Positions 16,354 to 24,828 are shown, counted from the first letter of the stretch. The stretch: DNA of 64,000 nt from Hymenobacter terrenus (GCF_000972495.1 NZ_LATM01000007.1:124001-188000); one strand, 5' to 3'. Program-made: numbers and translations. Notes: generated by a model from the letters alone, not told the origin.

Positions 16354-17064
16354 GTGAATCGTCCCAACATCTGGTCCGAAGGCAGAGAAATTCTGTTTGA
16401 AGACAACCACCTCCTCGTCATCAACAAGCCCGCCGGCCTGCTCGTGCAGGGCGACGCCACCGGCGACGAGCCGCTTTCTAAAAAAGCCGCTGAGTACCTG
16501 CGCTTCAAATACAAGAAGCCTGGTGAAGCCTTCATCGGAGTGGCGCACCGTATCGACCGCCCCGTGAGTGGCATTGTAGTCTTGGCCAAAACCAGCAAGG
16601 CCCTCAGCCGCCTCAACGAGATGTTTCGCGACAATCAGATGTCGAAAACGTACTGGGCCCTCATCGGCAAGCCTCCGGTACCCGAAAATGGCACGCTGGT
16701 GCACTGGCTGGTAAAAGATACCGTTCGCAACGTCACCAAAGCCTACCCCGAAAAGCACTCCCAGGGCTTGCGTTCTGAGCTGCACTATGAACTGCTGGGC
16801 CAGGCCGGCAACCGCTATCTGCTTCGGATAAACCCAGTCACAGGCCGCCCGCATCAAATTCGGACACAGCTGGCCACCGGTCTCGGCACCCCTATTGTGG
16901 GCGACGTAAAGTACGGTTTCATCGCGCCCCTGCCCGATGTAAGCATCGCGCTTCACGCCCGCCAGTTGCAATTGCAGCACCCCGTCACGAAGGAAGCCAT
17001 GACCTTTGTTGCGCCTCTGCCAGATGCCCCACACTGGGACGCTGCCCGCGAGCTTTACACCTAG
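16354..17064 (+). CDS. RluA-family pseudouridine synthase
   Basis: A 236-residue stand-alone catalytic domain with a GTG start at 16354. ILFEDNHLLVINKPAGLLVQ opens the domain, the catalytic Asp lies in GVAHRIDRPVSGIVVLAKT, and the C-terminal motif is RPHQIRTQLATGLGTPIVGD. There is no S4 domain, so it belongs to the short RluA/TruC/RluC-like group that isomerises uridine in rRNA or tRNA; the exact target cannot be inferred. Its TAG stop overlaps the first bases (CTAGAG) of the palindromic element at 17061-17199. Confidence 0.88.
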   Translation: MNRPNIWSEGREILFEDNHLLVINKPAGLLVQGDATGDEPLSKKAAEYLRFKYKKPGEAFIGVAHRIDRPVSGIVVLAKTSKALSRLNEMFRDNQMSKTYWALIGKPPVPENGTLVHWLVKDTVRNVTKAYPEKHSQGLRSELHYELLGQAGNRYLLRINPVTGRPHQIRTQLATGLGTPIVGDVKYGFIAPLPDVSIALHARQLQLQHPVTKEAMTFVAPLPDAPHWDAARELYT

Positions 17065-17199
17065 AGCGGTTTCGGAGTCGGTGTACTGTAGCGCGAACTC
17101 TGTAGTTCGCGTGCCCGCGCCGTTCGGGCCTTGTTCAGGTACGCGAACTACAGAGTTCGCGCTACGGCTCGCCGTACACTGATGCCGAAACGGCTCTAG
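17061..17199. repeat. 139-bp MITE-like palindromic element
   Basis: An almost full-length inverted repeat. The ends are CTAGAGCGGTTTCGG and CCGAAACGGCTCTAG, and the inner arms contain GTAGCGCGAACTCTGTAG and its complement, leaving a loop of about 25 bp. RNA from it would form a stem of about 55 bp. It has no coding capacity. A diverged half copy lies at 25085-25130 and shorter relatives at 913-944 and 63904-63928. The CTAG end coincides with the stop codon of the RluA-family gene. Confidence 0.75.
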
Positions 17200-17450
17200 C
17201 ACGTAGGGCGCAGCCTTTGCTGCGCTCGGTCAAACGGCGCCCTAACGAGTTAGCCCCACAGCAGCGCGCAGCACCAAAGTTGTAATCAGTCCACAGCGAT
17301 AGAGCAAAGGCGCCGCCCCACGTGCAACATTTTGGCCTTGTGCCAACTGAGCAGCCATCTGCCCGCACACCGGCCGTAATTTTGCGTTACTACTGCTGAA
17401 CCTTACGCTTGGCTTTTTGCTTTTGCGGGCAGTTCAGCTTGTTTCTACTT
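17200..17450. other. Spacer before the desaturase with a CGCAGCCTTTGCTGCG copy
   Basis: Directly after the MITE-like element is GTAGGGCGCAGCCTTTGCTG (17202-17221), the core of a second repeat type also seen at 9187-9292 and 47833-47945. The rest, up to the desaturase ATG, shows no gene. The frame of the desaturase is open from a TTG at 17409, but those residues are not family-like. Confidence 0.5.
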
Positions 17451-18206
17451 ATGGCTATCCTCATTTTTTTCGTTGCCCATTATTACTTATCCTTGTTCAC
17501 ACAAACATTCTATTTGCATCGCTATGCGGCACATAAAATGTTTACAATGAATAGGTTTTGGGAGAAATTCTTCTTCCTTTTTACCTACATCTGTCAAGGC
17601 AGCAGCTTCCTGTCGCCGCGAGCTTATGCGCTGCTGCACCGCATGCACCACGCCTATTCCGATACTGCGCTAGACCCGCACTCACCCCATTTCTCGAACA
17701 ATGCGTTCGACATGATGTGGAAGACCAAAAACATCTACAACGATGTGTTGCATTATAACCACGAGTTAGCCACGCGCTTTGAGGGCGACATTCCAGAATG
17801 GAAACTTATTGAGAATTTGGGTGATAAGTGGTATTCCCGTCTTGGCTGGGGCACGGCTTATGTGCTGTTTTACATCAACTTCGCCACGGCGTGGTGGCAG
17901 TACTTGCTGCTCCCGATTCACTTTCTGATGGGGCCCATTCACGGCGCCATTGTTAACTGGGGTGGCCACAAGTACGGCTACCAAAACTTCGACAACAACG
18001 ACAAATCGAAAAACACCCTGGCCCTCGATTTCCTGGCTTTTGGTGAATTATTTCAGAACAACCACCACAAGCTGCCCATGCGCGTCAACTTCGGCGTGAA
18101 ATGGTGGGAGCTTGACCCAACTTATTCGGTCATCTGGACTCTGAATAAAATTGGCGTCATCAAGTTGAAGCGGAAAGTAGCTAAACGTGTCGCAGTACCA
18201 GCCTAA
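17451..18206 (+). CDS. Acyl-CoA desaturase-type fatty acid desaturase
   Basis: A 251-residue membrane di-iron desaturase. The three histidine boxes are LHRYAAH, HRMHHAYSD and QNNHHK, spaced as in stearoyl-CoA/delta-9 desaturases. Hydrophobic segments flank them (AILIFFVAHYYLSLF, AYVLFYINFATAWWQYLLLPIHFL). It introduces a double bond into membrane acyl chains using O2 and an electron donor. I start at the ATG at 17451; a TTG 42 bp upstream gives a non-homologous extension. A rho-independent terminator follows at 18231-18260. Confidence 0.9.
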   Translation: MAILIFFVAHYYLSLFTQTFYLHRYAAHKMFTMNRFWEKFFFLFTYICQGSSFLSPRAYALLHRMHHAYSDTALDPHSPHFSNNAFDMMWKTKNIYNDVLHYNHELATRFEGDIPEWKLIENLGDKWYSRLGWGTAYVLFYINFATAWWQYLLLPIHFLMGPIHGAIVNWGGHKYGYQNFDNNDKSKNTLALDFLAFGELFQNNHHKLPMRVNFGVKWWELDPTYSVIWTLNKIGVIKLKRKVAKRVAVPA

Positions 18207-18230
18207 AGCTGATTATCCAGAGAATATTCG

Positions 18231-18260
18231 AAGCCCTGGCTGCAATGCCAGGGCTTTTTT
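18231..18260 (+). terminator. Intrinsic terminator after the desaturase
   Basis: AAGCCCTGGC, a six-nt loop, GCCAGGGCTT and then a T-run. It lies 25 bp after the desaturase stop and just before the rpsP promoter. Confidence 0.85.
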
Positions 18261-18293
18261 ATATTACCGCTAGTTAATACTCTGAACAAACGC

Positions 18294-18301
18294 TACCTTT
18301 G
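18294..18301 (+). promoter_or_regulatory. -7 box TACCTTTG before rpsP
   Basis: A perfect TAnnTTTG element 64 bp upstream of the rpsP start, after the desaturase terminator. The -33 region is weak (TTAA around 18273). It is probably the promoter of the rpsP-rimM-trmD unit. Confidence 0.6.
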
Positions 18302-18365
18302 CACTCCAAATTTTTGGATACTTCACCAGACGGACGAGTTCCGTCGCACCAAACCCCATCGGTTT

Positions 18366-18908
18366 ATGGCAGTTAAAATCCGCCTCGCCCGCCGTGGCCG
18401 CAAAAAGGCCGCGACTTACGACATTGTAGTAGCTGACGCCCGCGCTCCGCGCGACGGCCGTTTCATCGAGAAACTCGGCACCTACAACCCCAACACCAAC
18501 CCCGCCACCATCAACTACGACGCCGACCGGGCGTTCTATTGGATGATGACTGGTGCTCAGCCTACCGACACCGTTCGGGCCATGCTCAGCTATCGCGGGG
18601 TACTCTACCGTCGTCACCTCCAGCTGGGAGTCGACAAAGGCGCTATCACTCAGGAGGTAGCTGACGAGCGTTTCAATGCTTGGAAAACCGAAAAAGACGC
18701 TAAAATTGAAGGCAAGCGCACTGGCTTGGTTGATGCGAAGGAAGAAGCCCGCAAGGCTGCTTTCGCCGCCGAAACCAAGGTGAAAGAAGCTCGTTCAGAA
18801 GCTCAGCGTCAGAAAGCAGCTGCACTGCTAGCGGCTAACGCCCCCGCTCCGGCTGCTGATGAGGCTACTGAAGCTCCGGCCGAAGCCGCAACTGAAGCTG
18901 CTGAGTAG
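18366..18908 (+). CDS. rpsP: 30S ribosomal protein S16
   Basis: A 180-residue S16. The first 85 residues are the conserved fold ([59 protein letters not shown]). The remaining 95 residues are a charged helical stretch ending in an Ala/Glu/Pro-rich tail, the extension usual in Bacteroidota but absent from E. coli S16 (82 residues). It is first in the rpsP-rimM-trmD-rplS order conserved across bacteria, with its own TACCTTTG promoter box. Confidence 0.97.
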   Translation: MAVKIRLARRGRKKAATYDIVVADARAPRDGRFIEKLGTYNPNTNPATINYDADRAFYWMMTGAQPTDTVRAMLSYRGVLYRRHLQLGVDKGAITQEVADERFNAWKTEKDAKIEGKRTGLVDAKEEARKAAFAAETKVKEARSEAQRQKAAALLAANAPAPAADEATEAPAEAATEAAE

Positions 18909-18931
18909 TTTTTAGGTTTCTGAACTGAAAG

Positions 18932-18984
18932 AAAGAGTTTGGGAGTTGTGAGCCGGACCGGCTGGCAACCTCCAAACTCTTTTT
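18932..18984 (+). terminator. Terminator-like hairpin between rpsP and rimM
   Basis: AAAGAGTTTGGGAGTTGTGA pairs with a downstream complement ending in CTCCAAACTCTTTTT: about 25-nt arms with four mismatches and a T-run. It would let the highly needed S16 be made in excess over RimM and TrmD by partial termination (inference). Confidence 0.65.
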
Positions 18985-19000
18985 CGTTAATCCCACACTC

Positions 19001-19582
19001 ATGCTTCTCGACGAAACTTATCAACTCGGCTATATCATCAAAACCCACGGGTTGCGTGGCCACGTGGTAGCCCATTTCGACGTGGATGATGTCAGCGCCT
19101 ACGCCAAGCTCAAAACCGTATTCCTCACTTTGACTGGCGCGCCGACCAAGCTTGTCGAACACCAAGTGGAAAAGGTGCAGCCCCAGGCCGGCGCCCGCGT
19201 GCTACTCAAGCTGCGCGGCATCGAGCGAATTGAAGAAGCCGAGCCCCTGCGCGGAGCCCAACTCCACCTGCCTCTAGCCCAACTGCCAGAGCTAGAAGAC
19301 GACCAGTTCTATTTCCACGATGTCATTGGTTTCACAGTGGTAGATGAAAATCTGGGCGAGTTGGGTACCGTGGAGAACTTCTACGAACTGCCCCAACAGG
19401 ACATGTTAGCTATGCGCTACCAGGGCCAGGAAGTCCTGATTCCGGTAGTAGATGAGCTGGTGAGTCACGCTAATAAGGAGACCCAGCAGATTTACGTAAA
19501 CCTACCCGACGGTTTGCTGGATGTGTACCTCAAGCCGTCGTCCCGTGACCGCGACGAGCCCGACGAATTTGACGAAGCATAA
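19001..19582 (+). CDS. rimM: 16S rRNA processing protein RimM
   Basis: A 193-residue protein with the two usual parts: an N-terminal beta-barrel (YQLGYIIKTHGLRGHVVAHF, VLLKLRGIERIEEAEPLRGA) and a C-terminal PRC-barrel domain (FYFHDVIGFTVVDENLGELG, YELPQQDMLAMRYQGQEVLI). RimM binds S19 and helps mature the 30S head. It lies between rpsP and trmD as in most bacteria. A palindromic element directly follows its TAA stop. Confidence 0.95.
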   Translation: MLLDETYQLGYIIKTHGLRGHVVAHFDVDDVSAYAKLKTVFLTLTGAPTKLVEHQVEKVQPQAGARVLLKLRGIERIEEAEPLRGAQLHLPLAQLPELEDDQFYFHDVIGFTVVDENLGELGTVENFYELPQQDMLAMRYQGQEVLIPVVDELVSHANKETQQIYVNLPDGLLDVYLKPSSRDRDEPDEFDEA

Positions 19583-19583
19583 A

Positions 19584-19648
19584 GTAGCGTGGACTTTGCG
19601 AGTCCGCGCGTAGCTACCTCTGAAGCGGACTCGCAGAGTCCACGCTAC
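19584..19648. repeat. Palindromic element between rimM and trmD
   Basis: 24-nt arms (19584-19607, beginning GTAGCGTGGACTTTGCGAG, and 19625-19648) with one mismatch and a 17-nt loop. It starts one base after the rimM stop codon and ends 9 bp before the trmD ATG, so it fills the whole intergenic space and would be transcribed as a hairpin that may hold the trmD ribosome binding region. Confidence 0.75.
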
Positions 19649-19657
19649 CATAAAAGC

Positions 19658-20332
19658 ATGCGTATCGACATCCTTACCTGCCTGCCCGAACTGCTGGTCA
19701 GCCCCTTTTCCCATTCCATTGTGAAGCGGGCGCAAGACAAACGACTGGCTGAAATTCAGGTGCACGACCTGCGCCAACACGCTATTAATAAGCATGGGCA
19801 GATTGACGACTACGTGTTTGGCGGCGGGGCTGGCATGGTGCTCCGCGTCGAGCCAATTGCGGCCTGGATCGATGAATTGCAAGCCCAGCGGCCCTACGAC
19901 GCCATTATTTACCTCACCCCCGATGGTGAAACCCTGCGCCAGCCCTTAGCCAACCGGCTATCTCTGTTTCGGAATATCATCATGCTCTGTGGCCACTACA
20001 AAGGCATCGATGAGCGGATTCGCCAAACCTACATCACTCACGAAATCAGCGTGGGCGACTACGTGCTGAGCGGTGGGGAGCTTGGCGCGGCCATTCTGGT
20101 CGATGCCGTGGTGCGGCTGCTGCCGGGCGTGCTAGGTAATGAAGAATCGGCATTGTCGGACTCTTTTCAGGATGACTTGCTAGCGCCGCCCGTGTACACG
20201 CGGCCCGCGGAATGGCGCGGGCAGGCCGTGCCGGAAATCCTGCTGTCGGGCAACACCCCCAAAATTGAAGAGTGGCGGCACGAGCAGGCGCTAGCTCGCA
20301 CCCAGGCACGCCGGCCCGATTTGTTATCATGA
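19658..20332 (+). CDS. trmD: tRNA (guanine-37-N1)-methyltransferase
   Basis: A 224-residue SPOUT methyltransferase that makes m1G37 in tRNAs and prevents frameshifting. Start at the ATG 19658 ([13 protein letters not shown]). Conserved motifs: [52 protein letters not shown] and the trefoil-knot AdoMet site [20 protein letters not shown]. The C-terminal helix-rich domain ends in [12 protein letters not shown]. In-frame codons from 19589 are translated repeat DNA, not protein. Confidence 0.96.
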   Translation: MRIDILTCLPELLVSPFSHSIVKRAQDKRLAEIQVHDLRQHAINKHGQIDDYVFGGGAGMVLRVEPIAAWIDELQAQRPYDAIIYLTPDGETLRQPLANRLSLFRNIIMLCGHYKGIDERIRQTYITHEISVGDYVLSGGELGAAILVDAVVRLLPGVLGNEESALSDSFQDDLLAPPVYTRPAEWRGQAVPEILLSGNTPKIEEWRHEQALARTQARRPDLLS

Positions 20333-20407
20333 AGTCGGCTTTCGTTGATTGTGCTGCCGAATTAGCAGCAACTCAGTGGGCAAGCTAACGCTTGCTCTAC
20401 AAACCAC

Positions 20408-20438
20408 TTGCTATCCTCAACCGAAAGCGCTATCTTTG
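20408..20438 (+). promoter_or_regulatory. Promoter for rplS
   Basis: TTG at 20408-20410, a 20-bp spacer and TATCTTTG at 20431-20438: a good Bacteroidota-type promoter 60 bp before the L19 gene, so rplS can be transcribed independently of trmD. Confidence 0.7.
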
Positions 20439-20498
20439 CGCTCCGTTTCGTAAAATAACAATCCCGACGGCGGCGCCGTCTTTCGCATTTCCCCAGCC

Positions 20499-20879
20499 AT
20501 GAGCGTACTACTTGACTTTATCCAGGCCGAATCGCAGGAGCGCCGCGCCAGCTTCCCCCAGTTCGCCGCTGGCGACACTATTAACGTGCACGTGAAAATC
20601 CGCGAGGGCAACAAGGAGCGCATTCAGCAGTTCCAGGGCGTGGTGCTGCAGCGCCGCAACCCAAGCTCTAATGGCGAAACCTTTACTGTTCGCAAGATTT
20701 CTAACCAAATTGGTACTGAGCGTATTTTCCCCCTACTCTCGCCAAACATCGACAAAATTGAAGTGATACGTCGCGGCAAAGTACGGCGTGCTCGTCTGTT
20801 CTACCTGCGTGGCCTTTCGGGCAAGCAAGCTCGTATCAAAGAGCGCCGCTTGAACGTAGCTGCCAAGGCTACCGCCTAA
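20499..20879 (+). CDS. rplS: 50S ribosomal protein L19
   Basis: A 126-residue L19, the protein at the 30S-50S interface. Motifs are [57 protein letters not shown] and a basic C-terminus ([19 protein letters not shown]). It closes the rpsP cluster, with its own promoter box upstream and a strong terminator 35 bp downstream. Confidence 0.97.
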   Translation: MSVLLDFIQAESQERRASFPQFAAGDTINVHVKIREGNKERIQQFQGVVLQRRNPSSNGETFTVRKISNQIGTERIFPLLSPNIDKIEVIRRGKVRRARLFYLRGLSGKQARIKERRLNVAAKATA

Positions 20880-20913
20880 GTTCTACTGCAACCATTCGGT
20901 TGCCCCTGTAACC

Positions 20914-20947
20914 AAAAGTCGGCCCCACGCGTGGGGCCGACTTTTTT
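20914..20947 (+). terminator. Intrinsic terminator after rplS
   Basis: AAAAGTCGGCCCCAC, a two-nt loop, GTGGGGCCGACTTTTTT: perfect 15-nt arms with flanking A and T runs, so it can also work for transcription from the opposite side. Confidence 0.9.
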
Positions 20948-20995
20948 GAGTTTAGCGCAAGTCGGCTGATCAGCAATAGTTGTGCGTCTACTGGG

Positions 20996-21403
20996 TTAGC
21001 TGTGCGACGAATAGTCTTGGGGTAGGCTGCCATCAACCTCCACTGAGCCCCCCTGTAGCTGTTGGGCCACTGCGGTGAGTACCTCACTTAGCTTGGTGAT
21101 GCGCGTGGCCGTGTTCACATTTTCGGCGAAATTCGCAGCCTGGGCTGTATTAGTACCCAGGCGGGCCAGTAGCGGAGCAATAATATTTACATCGAGCGTA
21201 CCACTACCGAAGTGCGCTTTCAGCGCCTGCATATCAACAATCAACTGATGAAAGGCGGGATTGTTGGCATCTTTAAAGTCTCCAATCCAACGCTGAAACT
21301 GGTTATCGAGGCCCGCGCGGTTAGCTTCTTCGATTAGGTCGCCGCTGAGCAGATGGATGGCGCCGTCAAGGTGCACTTGGTGTTGAACTTCTTTCTTTTC
21401 CAT
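20996..21403 (-). CDS. Small hypothetical protein (135 aa)
   Basis: A 135-residue acidic protein starting at the ATG 21403 (MEKKEVQHQVHLDGAIHLLS); the longer frame upstream is spacer. It is entirely helical in prediction, with amphipathic runs (SGDLIEEANRAGLDNQFQRW, ITKLSEVLTAVAQQLQGG). No signal peptide, cysteine pair or known motif. It stands alone between two terminators. I do not recognise its family. Confidence 0.55.
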   Translation of the reverse strand: MEKKEVQHQVHLDGAIHLLSGDLIEEANRAGLDNQFQRWIGDFKDANNPAFHQLIVDMQALKAHFGSGTLDVNIIAPLLARLGTNTAQAANFAENVNTATRITKLSEVLTAVAQQLQGGSVEVDGSLPQDYSSHS

Positions 21404-21498
21404 GGGGAGAGGGTCTGATGAGTTGCCGCCGTGGTTCTGGTGGCGGCTGTTGTTGCCAACGTAGTTCCGCCTTGCGAGGTTGGGGATTGCGCCCAATC

Positions 21499-21532
21499 AA
21501 AAAAGCCTCGCCGATACCAGCGAGGCTTTTTT
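21499..21532. terminator. Bidirectional-looking terminator
   Basis: AAAAAAGCCTCGC, an eight-nt loop, GCGAGGCTTTTTT, located between the 235-aa secreted protein gene upstream and the 135-aa gene on the same strand. It most likely ends the former. Confidence 0.85.
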
Positions 21533-21576
21533 AGTAGCTCATTACAGGCAGTTATTAATCCTGTGAGCTTCAAAAA

Positions 21577-22284
21577 CTATTCAATCTTGTTCATCCGCTC
21601 CTTCACGGCTTCGAGGGCGACACGCATATTAACAATATCGCCGCGGGCGGCTTCCTGCTCTTTCAAGTTGAGGTCGATGAGATTGTTGAACTGCTGAAGT
21701 TCGGCGGCATTGGCAGCCAACATCTGCTGGATTTCAATTTTGCGCGCTTTGTTCTTCTCAATGTCCTTCTTAATAGTGTTCGATTTTTCAATCACGGCTA
21801 CGTGGTTGTTCTGTGAGGCTACCAGGGCGCGCTCAGCCTCAGCAATTTGCGACACCAAGTCTTCGCGGTACATCATGCGGGCAAAGTCTTTGAGATACTT
21901 CTCAGCCGACTTCCACTGCACGGGAGTGGCATCTTTAGCCAAGTAAGCGTTGCCAAGGTCAATGCTCCACCATACGGTGGTGCCGGTGGGGGTAGCGTCG
22001 ACTTTGCTGATTACGCGAATGGGATTGGGTGCAATTTCCTCAATAATAACACCATCCATCGTCAATACGCCCTTGGTATTTTTGAACTTACTGCCAAACT
22101 TCTCGCTGAGTTGCTTAATCCAAGCGGCCTCTACACGGCGGTTGTCAAGCTGCATGCTCACGCGCTGGCCCTTGCGAGGAATGTTGTTGATAGACATATC
22201 CGCTTCATCCACAGGGGATTTCTGAGCATAGACGCCGAACGATGCCAAGCATAGAATGAGCAGAATGAGTAGGCTTCTTTTCAT
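21577..22284 (-). CDS. Secreted coiled-coil protein of unknown function
   Basis: A 235-residue protein with the signal peptide KRSLLILLILCLASFGVYA-Q. Residues 25-130 form a compact domain (MSINNIPRKGQRVSMQLDNR, GVLTMDGVIIEEIAPNPIRV, GTTVWWSIDLGNAYLA). Residues 140-235 form a long coiled coil (DLVSQIAEAERALVASQNNH, IKKDIEKNKARKIEIQQML). Similar two-part periplasmic proteins occur in Bacteroidota but I know no function. The gene has an AT-rich 260-bp upstream region shared divergently with the pterin gene pair. Confidence 0.65.
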   Translation of the reverse strand: MKRSLLILLILCLASFGVYAQKSPVDEADMSINNIPRKGQRVSMQLDNRRVEAAWIKQLSEKFGSKFKNTKGVLTMDGVIIEEIAPNPIRVISKVDATPTGTTVWWSIDLGNAYLAKDATPVQWKSAEKYLKDFARMMYREDLVSQIAEAERALVASQNNHVAVIEKSNTIKKDIEKNKARKIEIQQMLAANAAELQQFNNLIDLNLKEQEAARGDIVNMRVALEAVKERMNKIE

Positions 22285-22547
22285 GGTAACAATAACTTAT
22301 GAGAGCTGCAAAAAGGTCGAGGAAAAAGACTTTCGGTGTTGGTACCGTTGTCTGGCTTTCCAAATTTAAGGTCTTTATTCGATGCAACTTCTTCTGACTG
22401 CCTTTTTTTTGATGATAATGCAGTTTTTATTCTTATAACTATAATTAAACTTTGATAAACAATAAAAAAAAGGAGCTATTGGTTTTAGTGACATCTTCTT
22501 TTGAAGCAGATGTAACAAAGCTCGCCGGACGGGGGTTGTAGGCGCCT

Positions 22548-22955
22548 ATGCTAGTTACTGTCTGCCGCACCGAGCACTTCAACGCCGCGCACCGCCTGTA
22601 CAATCCTGCCTGGGATGACGAGCGGAACCAACGCGTATTTGGCAAGTGCAATAACCCCAATTACCACGGTCACAATTATAAATTGACCGTACGCCTGACC
22701 GGCGATATCGACCCTGAAACCGGCTACGTATACGACCTCAAGCGCTTAAGCGACCTAATTAAGCAGGAAGTGCTCGACCGCTACGATCACCGCAATCTGA
22801 ATCTGGATACAGAAGAATTTCGTACCCTGAATCCCACGGCGGAAAATATCGCCGTGGTTATTTGGCAACGCCTACGCCCGCACCTAGACAAAGGCCTTGC
22901 CCTTTCGGTCACGCTGTATGAGACGGACCGCAACTTTGTAGAATACCATGGATAA
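22548..22955 (+). CDS. 6-pyruvoyl-tetrahydropterin synthase/QueD family protein
   Basis: A 135-residue enzyme of the PTPS/6-carboxy-tetrahydropterin synthase fold. The zinc histidines are in EHFNAAHRL and in NYHGHNYKL, the catalytic Cys in FGKCNNPNYH, and the pterin-anchoring Glu near the C-terminus in SVTLYETDRNFVEY. It acts on dihydroneopterin triphosphate, the product of FolE, whose gene overlaps its 3' end by 8 bp. Whether it feeds queuosine (QueD), tetrahydrobiopterin or folate cannot be decided, because queC and queE are not in the window. Confidence 0.88.
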   Translation: MLVTVCRTEHFNAAHRLYNPAWDDERNQRVFGKCNNPNYHGHNYKLTVRLTGDIDPETGYVYDLKRLSDLIKQEVLDRYDHRNLNLDTEEFRTLNPTAENIAVVIWQRLRPHLDKGLALSVTLYETDRNFVEYHG

Positions 22956-23607
22956 TGCTTCCGGGCACAGCCCGGCACCCGACGCGTACCTCACCCCGAG
23001 CCTGCGCACCCCGCTTCGCGACGATGCCTTCGCGCAGGACGACGAAGCAAAAATCACGGCTATTAGTGGTCACTTCGAGGCTATTATGCGCGAGCTTGGC
23101 CTCGACCTGACCGATGACAGCCTAGCTGGTACACCCCGGCGCGTGGCCAAAATGTACGTGCAAGAGTGGTTCAAGGGCCTCGACCCGAAGAATCGGCCGG
23201 AGGTGCGCATGTTTGATAACCGCTACGACTATCACCAGTTGCTAGTAGAGCGAGACATTACGCTGTTTTCGTGCTGTGAGCACCACTTCGTGCCTATTAT
23301 TGGCAAGGCCCACGTCGCTTACCTGCCGGGTAGCCACGTGGTGGGGCTGAGCAAGCTAAACCGGGTGGTGCAATACTACGCCCGCCGCCCGCAGGTGCAG
23401 GAGCGCCTCACCCGCCAGATTTCAGAAGAGCTAAAGCAAAGCCTAGGCACCGATGACGTGGCCGTGCTCATCGAAGCCGACCACTTGTGCGTGATGAGCC
23501 GCGGCGTGAACGACACAAGCAGTTCGACGCTCACTAGTGAGTACGGGGGCCGCTTTGCTACCGATGAGGCATTGCGGACGGAATTTTTGCGGCAGATTGG
23601 CAAGTAG
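22948..23607 (+). CDS. folE: GTP cyclohydrolase I
   Basis: A 219-residue enzyme that converts GTP to 7,8-dihydroneopterin triphosphate, the first step of folate and related pterin synthesis. Zinc ligands Cys and His are in LFSCCEHHFVPIIGKAH and HLCVMSRGV. GLSKLNRVVQYYARRPQVQE and TSSSTLTSEYGG complete the family pattern. The N-terminal 30 residues are variable. The ATG at 22948 overlaps the PTPS-family gene by 8 bp, so the two consecutive pathway enzymes are translationally coupled. Confidence 0.96.
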   Translation: MDNASGHSPAPDAYLTPSLRTPLRDDAFAQDDEAKITAISGHFEAIMRELGLDLTDDSLAGTPRRVAKMYVQEWFKGLDPKNRPEVRMFDNRYDYHQLLVERDITLFSCCEHHFVPIIGKAHVAYLPGSHVVGLSKLNRVVQYYARRPQVQERLTRQISEELKQSLGTDDVAVLIEADHLCVMSRGVNDTSSSTLTSEYGGRFATDEALRTEFLRQIGK

Positions 23608-23707
23608 AAGACTCGCGGTTAGCCGTTCGTTAGCTTTCTTGCCGGATAATAGCCACGTATTCTTGTCAAGTTCAAAGGCTAGTCGTTTTTAGCTAACTGC
23701 TCAACCT

Positions 23708-24622
23708 ATGAAAGTTCTCATTACCGGCGGCACTGGCCTTATTGGTACTCGCCTGGCCGAAATGCTGATTGACAGCGGCTACGAGGTGGCGCTACTGAGC
23801 CGGGAGCCCACGAAAAGCAGTCATTTCCGCAGCTTTCGCTGGGACCCGCGCGCCAATACTATTGATGAAGCGGCTGTGCCCTACGCCGACTATATCGTGA
23901 ATCTGGCTGGGGCCAGCGTATCGGATGGCAAGTGGACGGATGAGCGTAAGCGCGACATTATGACCAGCCGCCTCGGGGGGCTGGCCTTGTTGAGCCGCGA
24001 GCTGGCCAAGGACGGCCACCACGTGCAGGCCTTTGTTTCGGCATCGGCCATCGGCGTATACGGCGATACGGCCGATACGGTACTCACGGAAGAAACGCCG
24101 CCCGGCCTGCCCACGCACGACTTTCTGGCCGATGTGGCCCACCAGTGGGAGCTGGCGGCCGAGCCCGTGGCGGCGCTGGGCATCCGCACGGTGGTGCCGC
24201 GTATTGGCATCGTGCTGAGCACTGAGGGAGGTGCCCTGCCCCAGATTGCCCGGCCGGTGAAGCTGGGCGCGGGGGCCGCGCTGGGCAGCGGCAAGCAGTA
24301 CATGTCCTGGATTCATCTCGACGACCTGTGCCGGCTTATTATCGCCATGCTGGAGGACCCGGCCTGGCGCGGTATCTACAACGCGGTGGCCCCGAACCCG
24401 GTTACGAACCAGCAGTTTACGAAAACACTTGCCCAGGTACTGCACCGCCGCCTGCTGCTGCCCAAAGTACCGGCATTTGGTCTGAAACTGGCGTTGGGTG
24501 AGATGAGCGACATCATTTTGGCCTCGCAGAATGTGAGTGCCCGCAAGGTGCTGGCGCAGGGCTTCCAGTTTGAATACCCGGAGCTGCGTGGGGCGCTGGA
24601 GGCGCTCTATGGGAAGGGATGA
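23708..24622 (+). CDS. TIGR01777 family NAD(P)-binding epimerase-like protein
   Basis: A 304-residue extended short-chain dehydrogenase/epimerase-like protein. The Rossmann motif is ITGGTGLIGTRLAEML, then YIVNLAGASVSDGKWTDERK and FVSASAIGVYGD (the S and Y of the catalytic set), and the C-terminal DUF1731 segment contains FGLKLALGEMSDIILASQNV. Members are related to the cell-division-linked YfcH group; no substrate is established. The ATG at 23708 is directly before the Rossmann fold. It stands alone, 100 bp after folE. Confidence 0.88.
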   Translation: MKVLITGGTGLIGTRLAEMLIDSGYEVALLSREPTKSSHFRSFRWDPRANTIDEAAVPYADYIVNLAGASVSDGKWTDERKRDIMTSRLGGLALLSRELAKDGHHVQAFVSASAIGVYGDTADTVLTEETPPGLPTHDFLADVAHQWELAAEPVAALGIRTVVPRIGIVLSTEGGALPQIARPVKLGAGAALGSGKQYMSWIHLDDLCRLIIAMLEDPAWRGIYNAVAPNPVTNQQFTKTLAQVLHRRLLLPKVPAFGLKLALGEMSDIILASQNVSARKVLAQGFQFEYPELRGALEALYGKG

Positions 24623-24828
24623 ATTGGAATGGGCTAAGCAGCGCAGCTTATGGAGGTTAACCTTTGGCAGGCGCTGGCGTGATACGTCAGGAACAGCCCT
24701 CCCTGGTGCTGAATGAGCTTTTCGCTAAAGGAGTATTGCTGTCGTAACAACCGGTGCGGGGGCGCATTCTATCAGAAGAAAGCGCCCGGATATGGGCGAA
24801 TTATTCTATAAACGGCTCCGGCAATGCT

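Noticed and set aside
16057..17202. 381-residue minus-strand frame across panB, the RluA-family gene and the repeat
   Set aside because: It crosses two real genes and starts inside a palindromic repeat; the shared HQC-ASRSAN peptide with a frame at 25040 reflects the DNA repeat, not a protein family.
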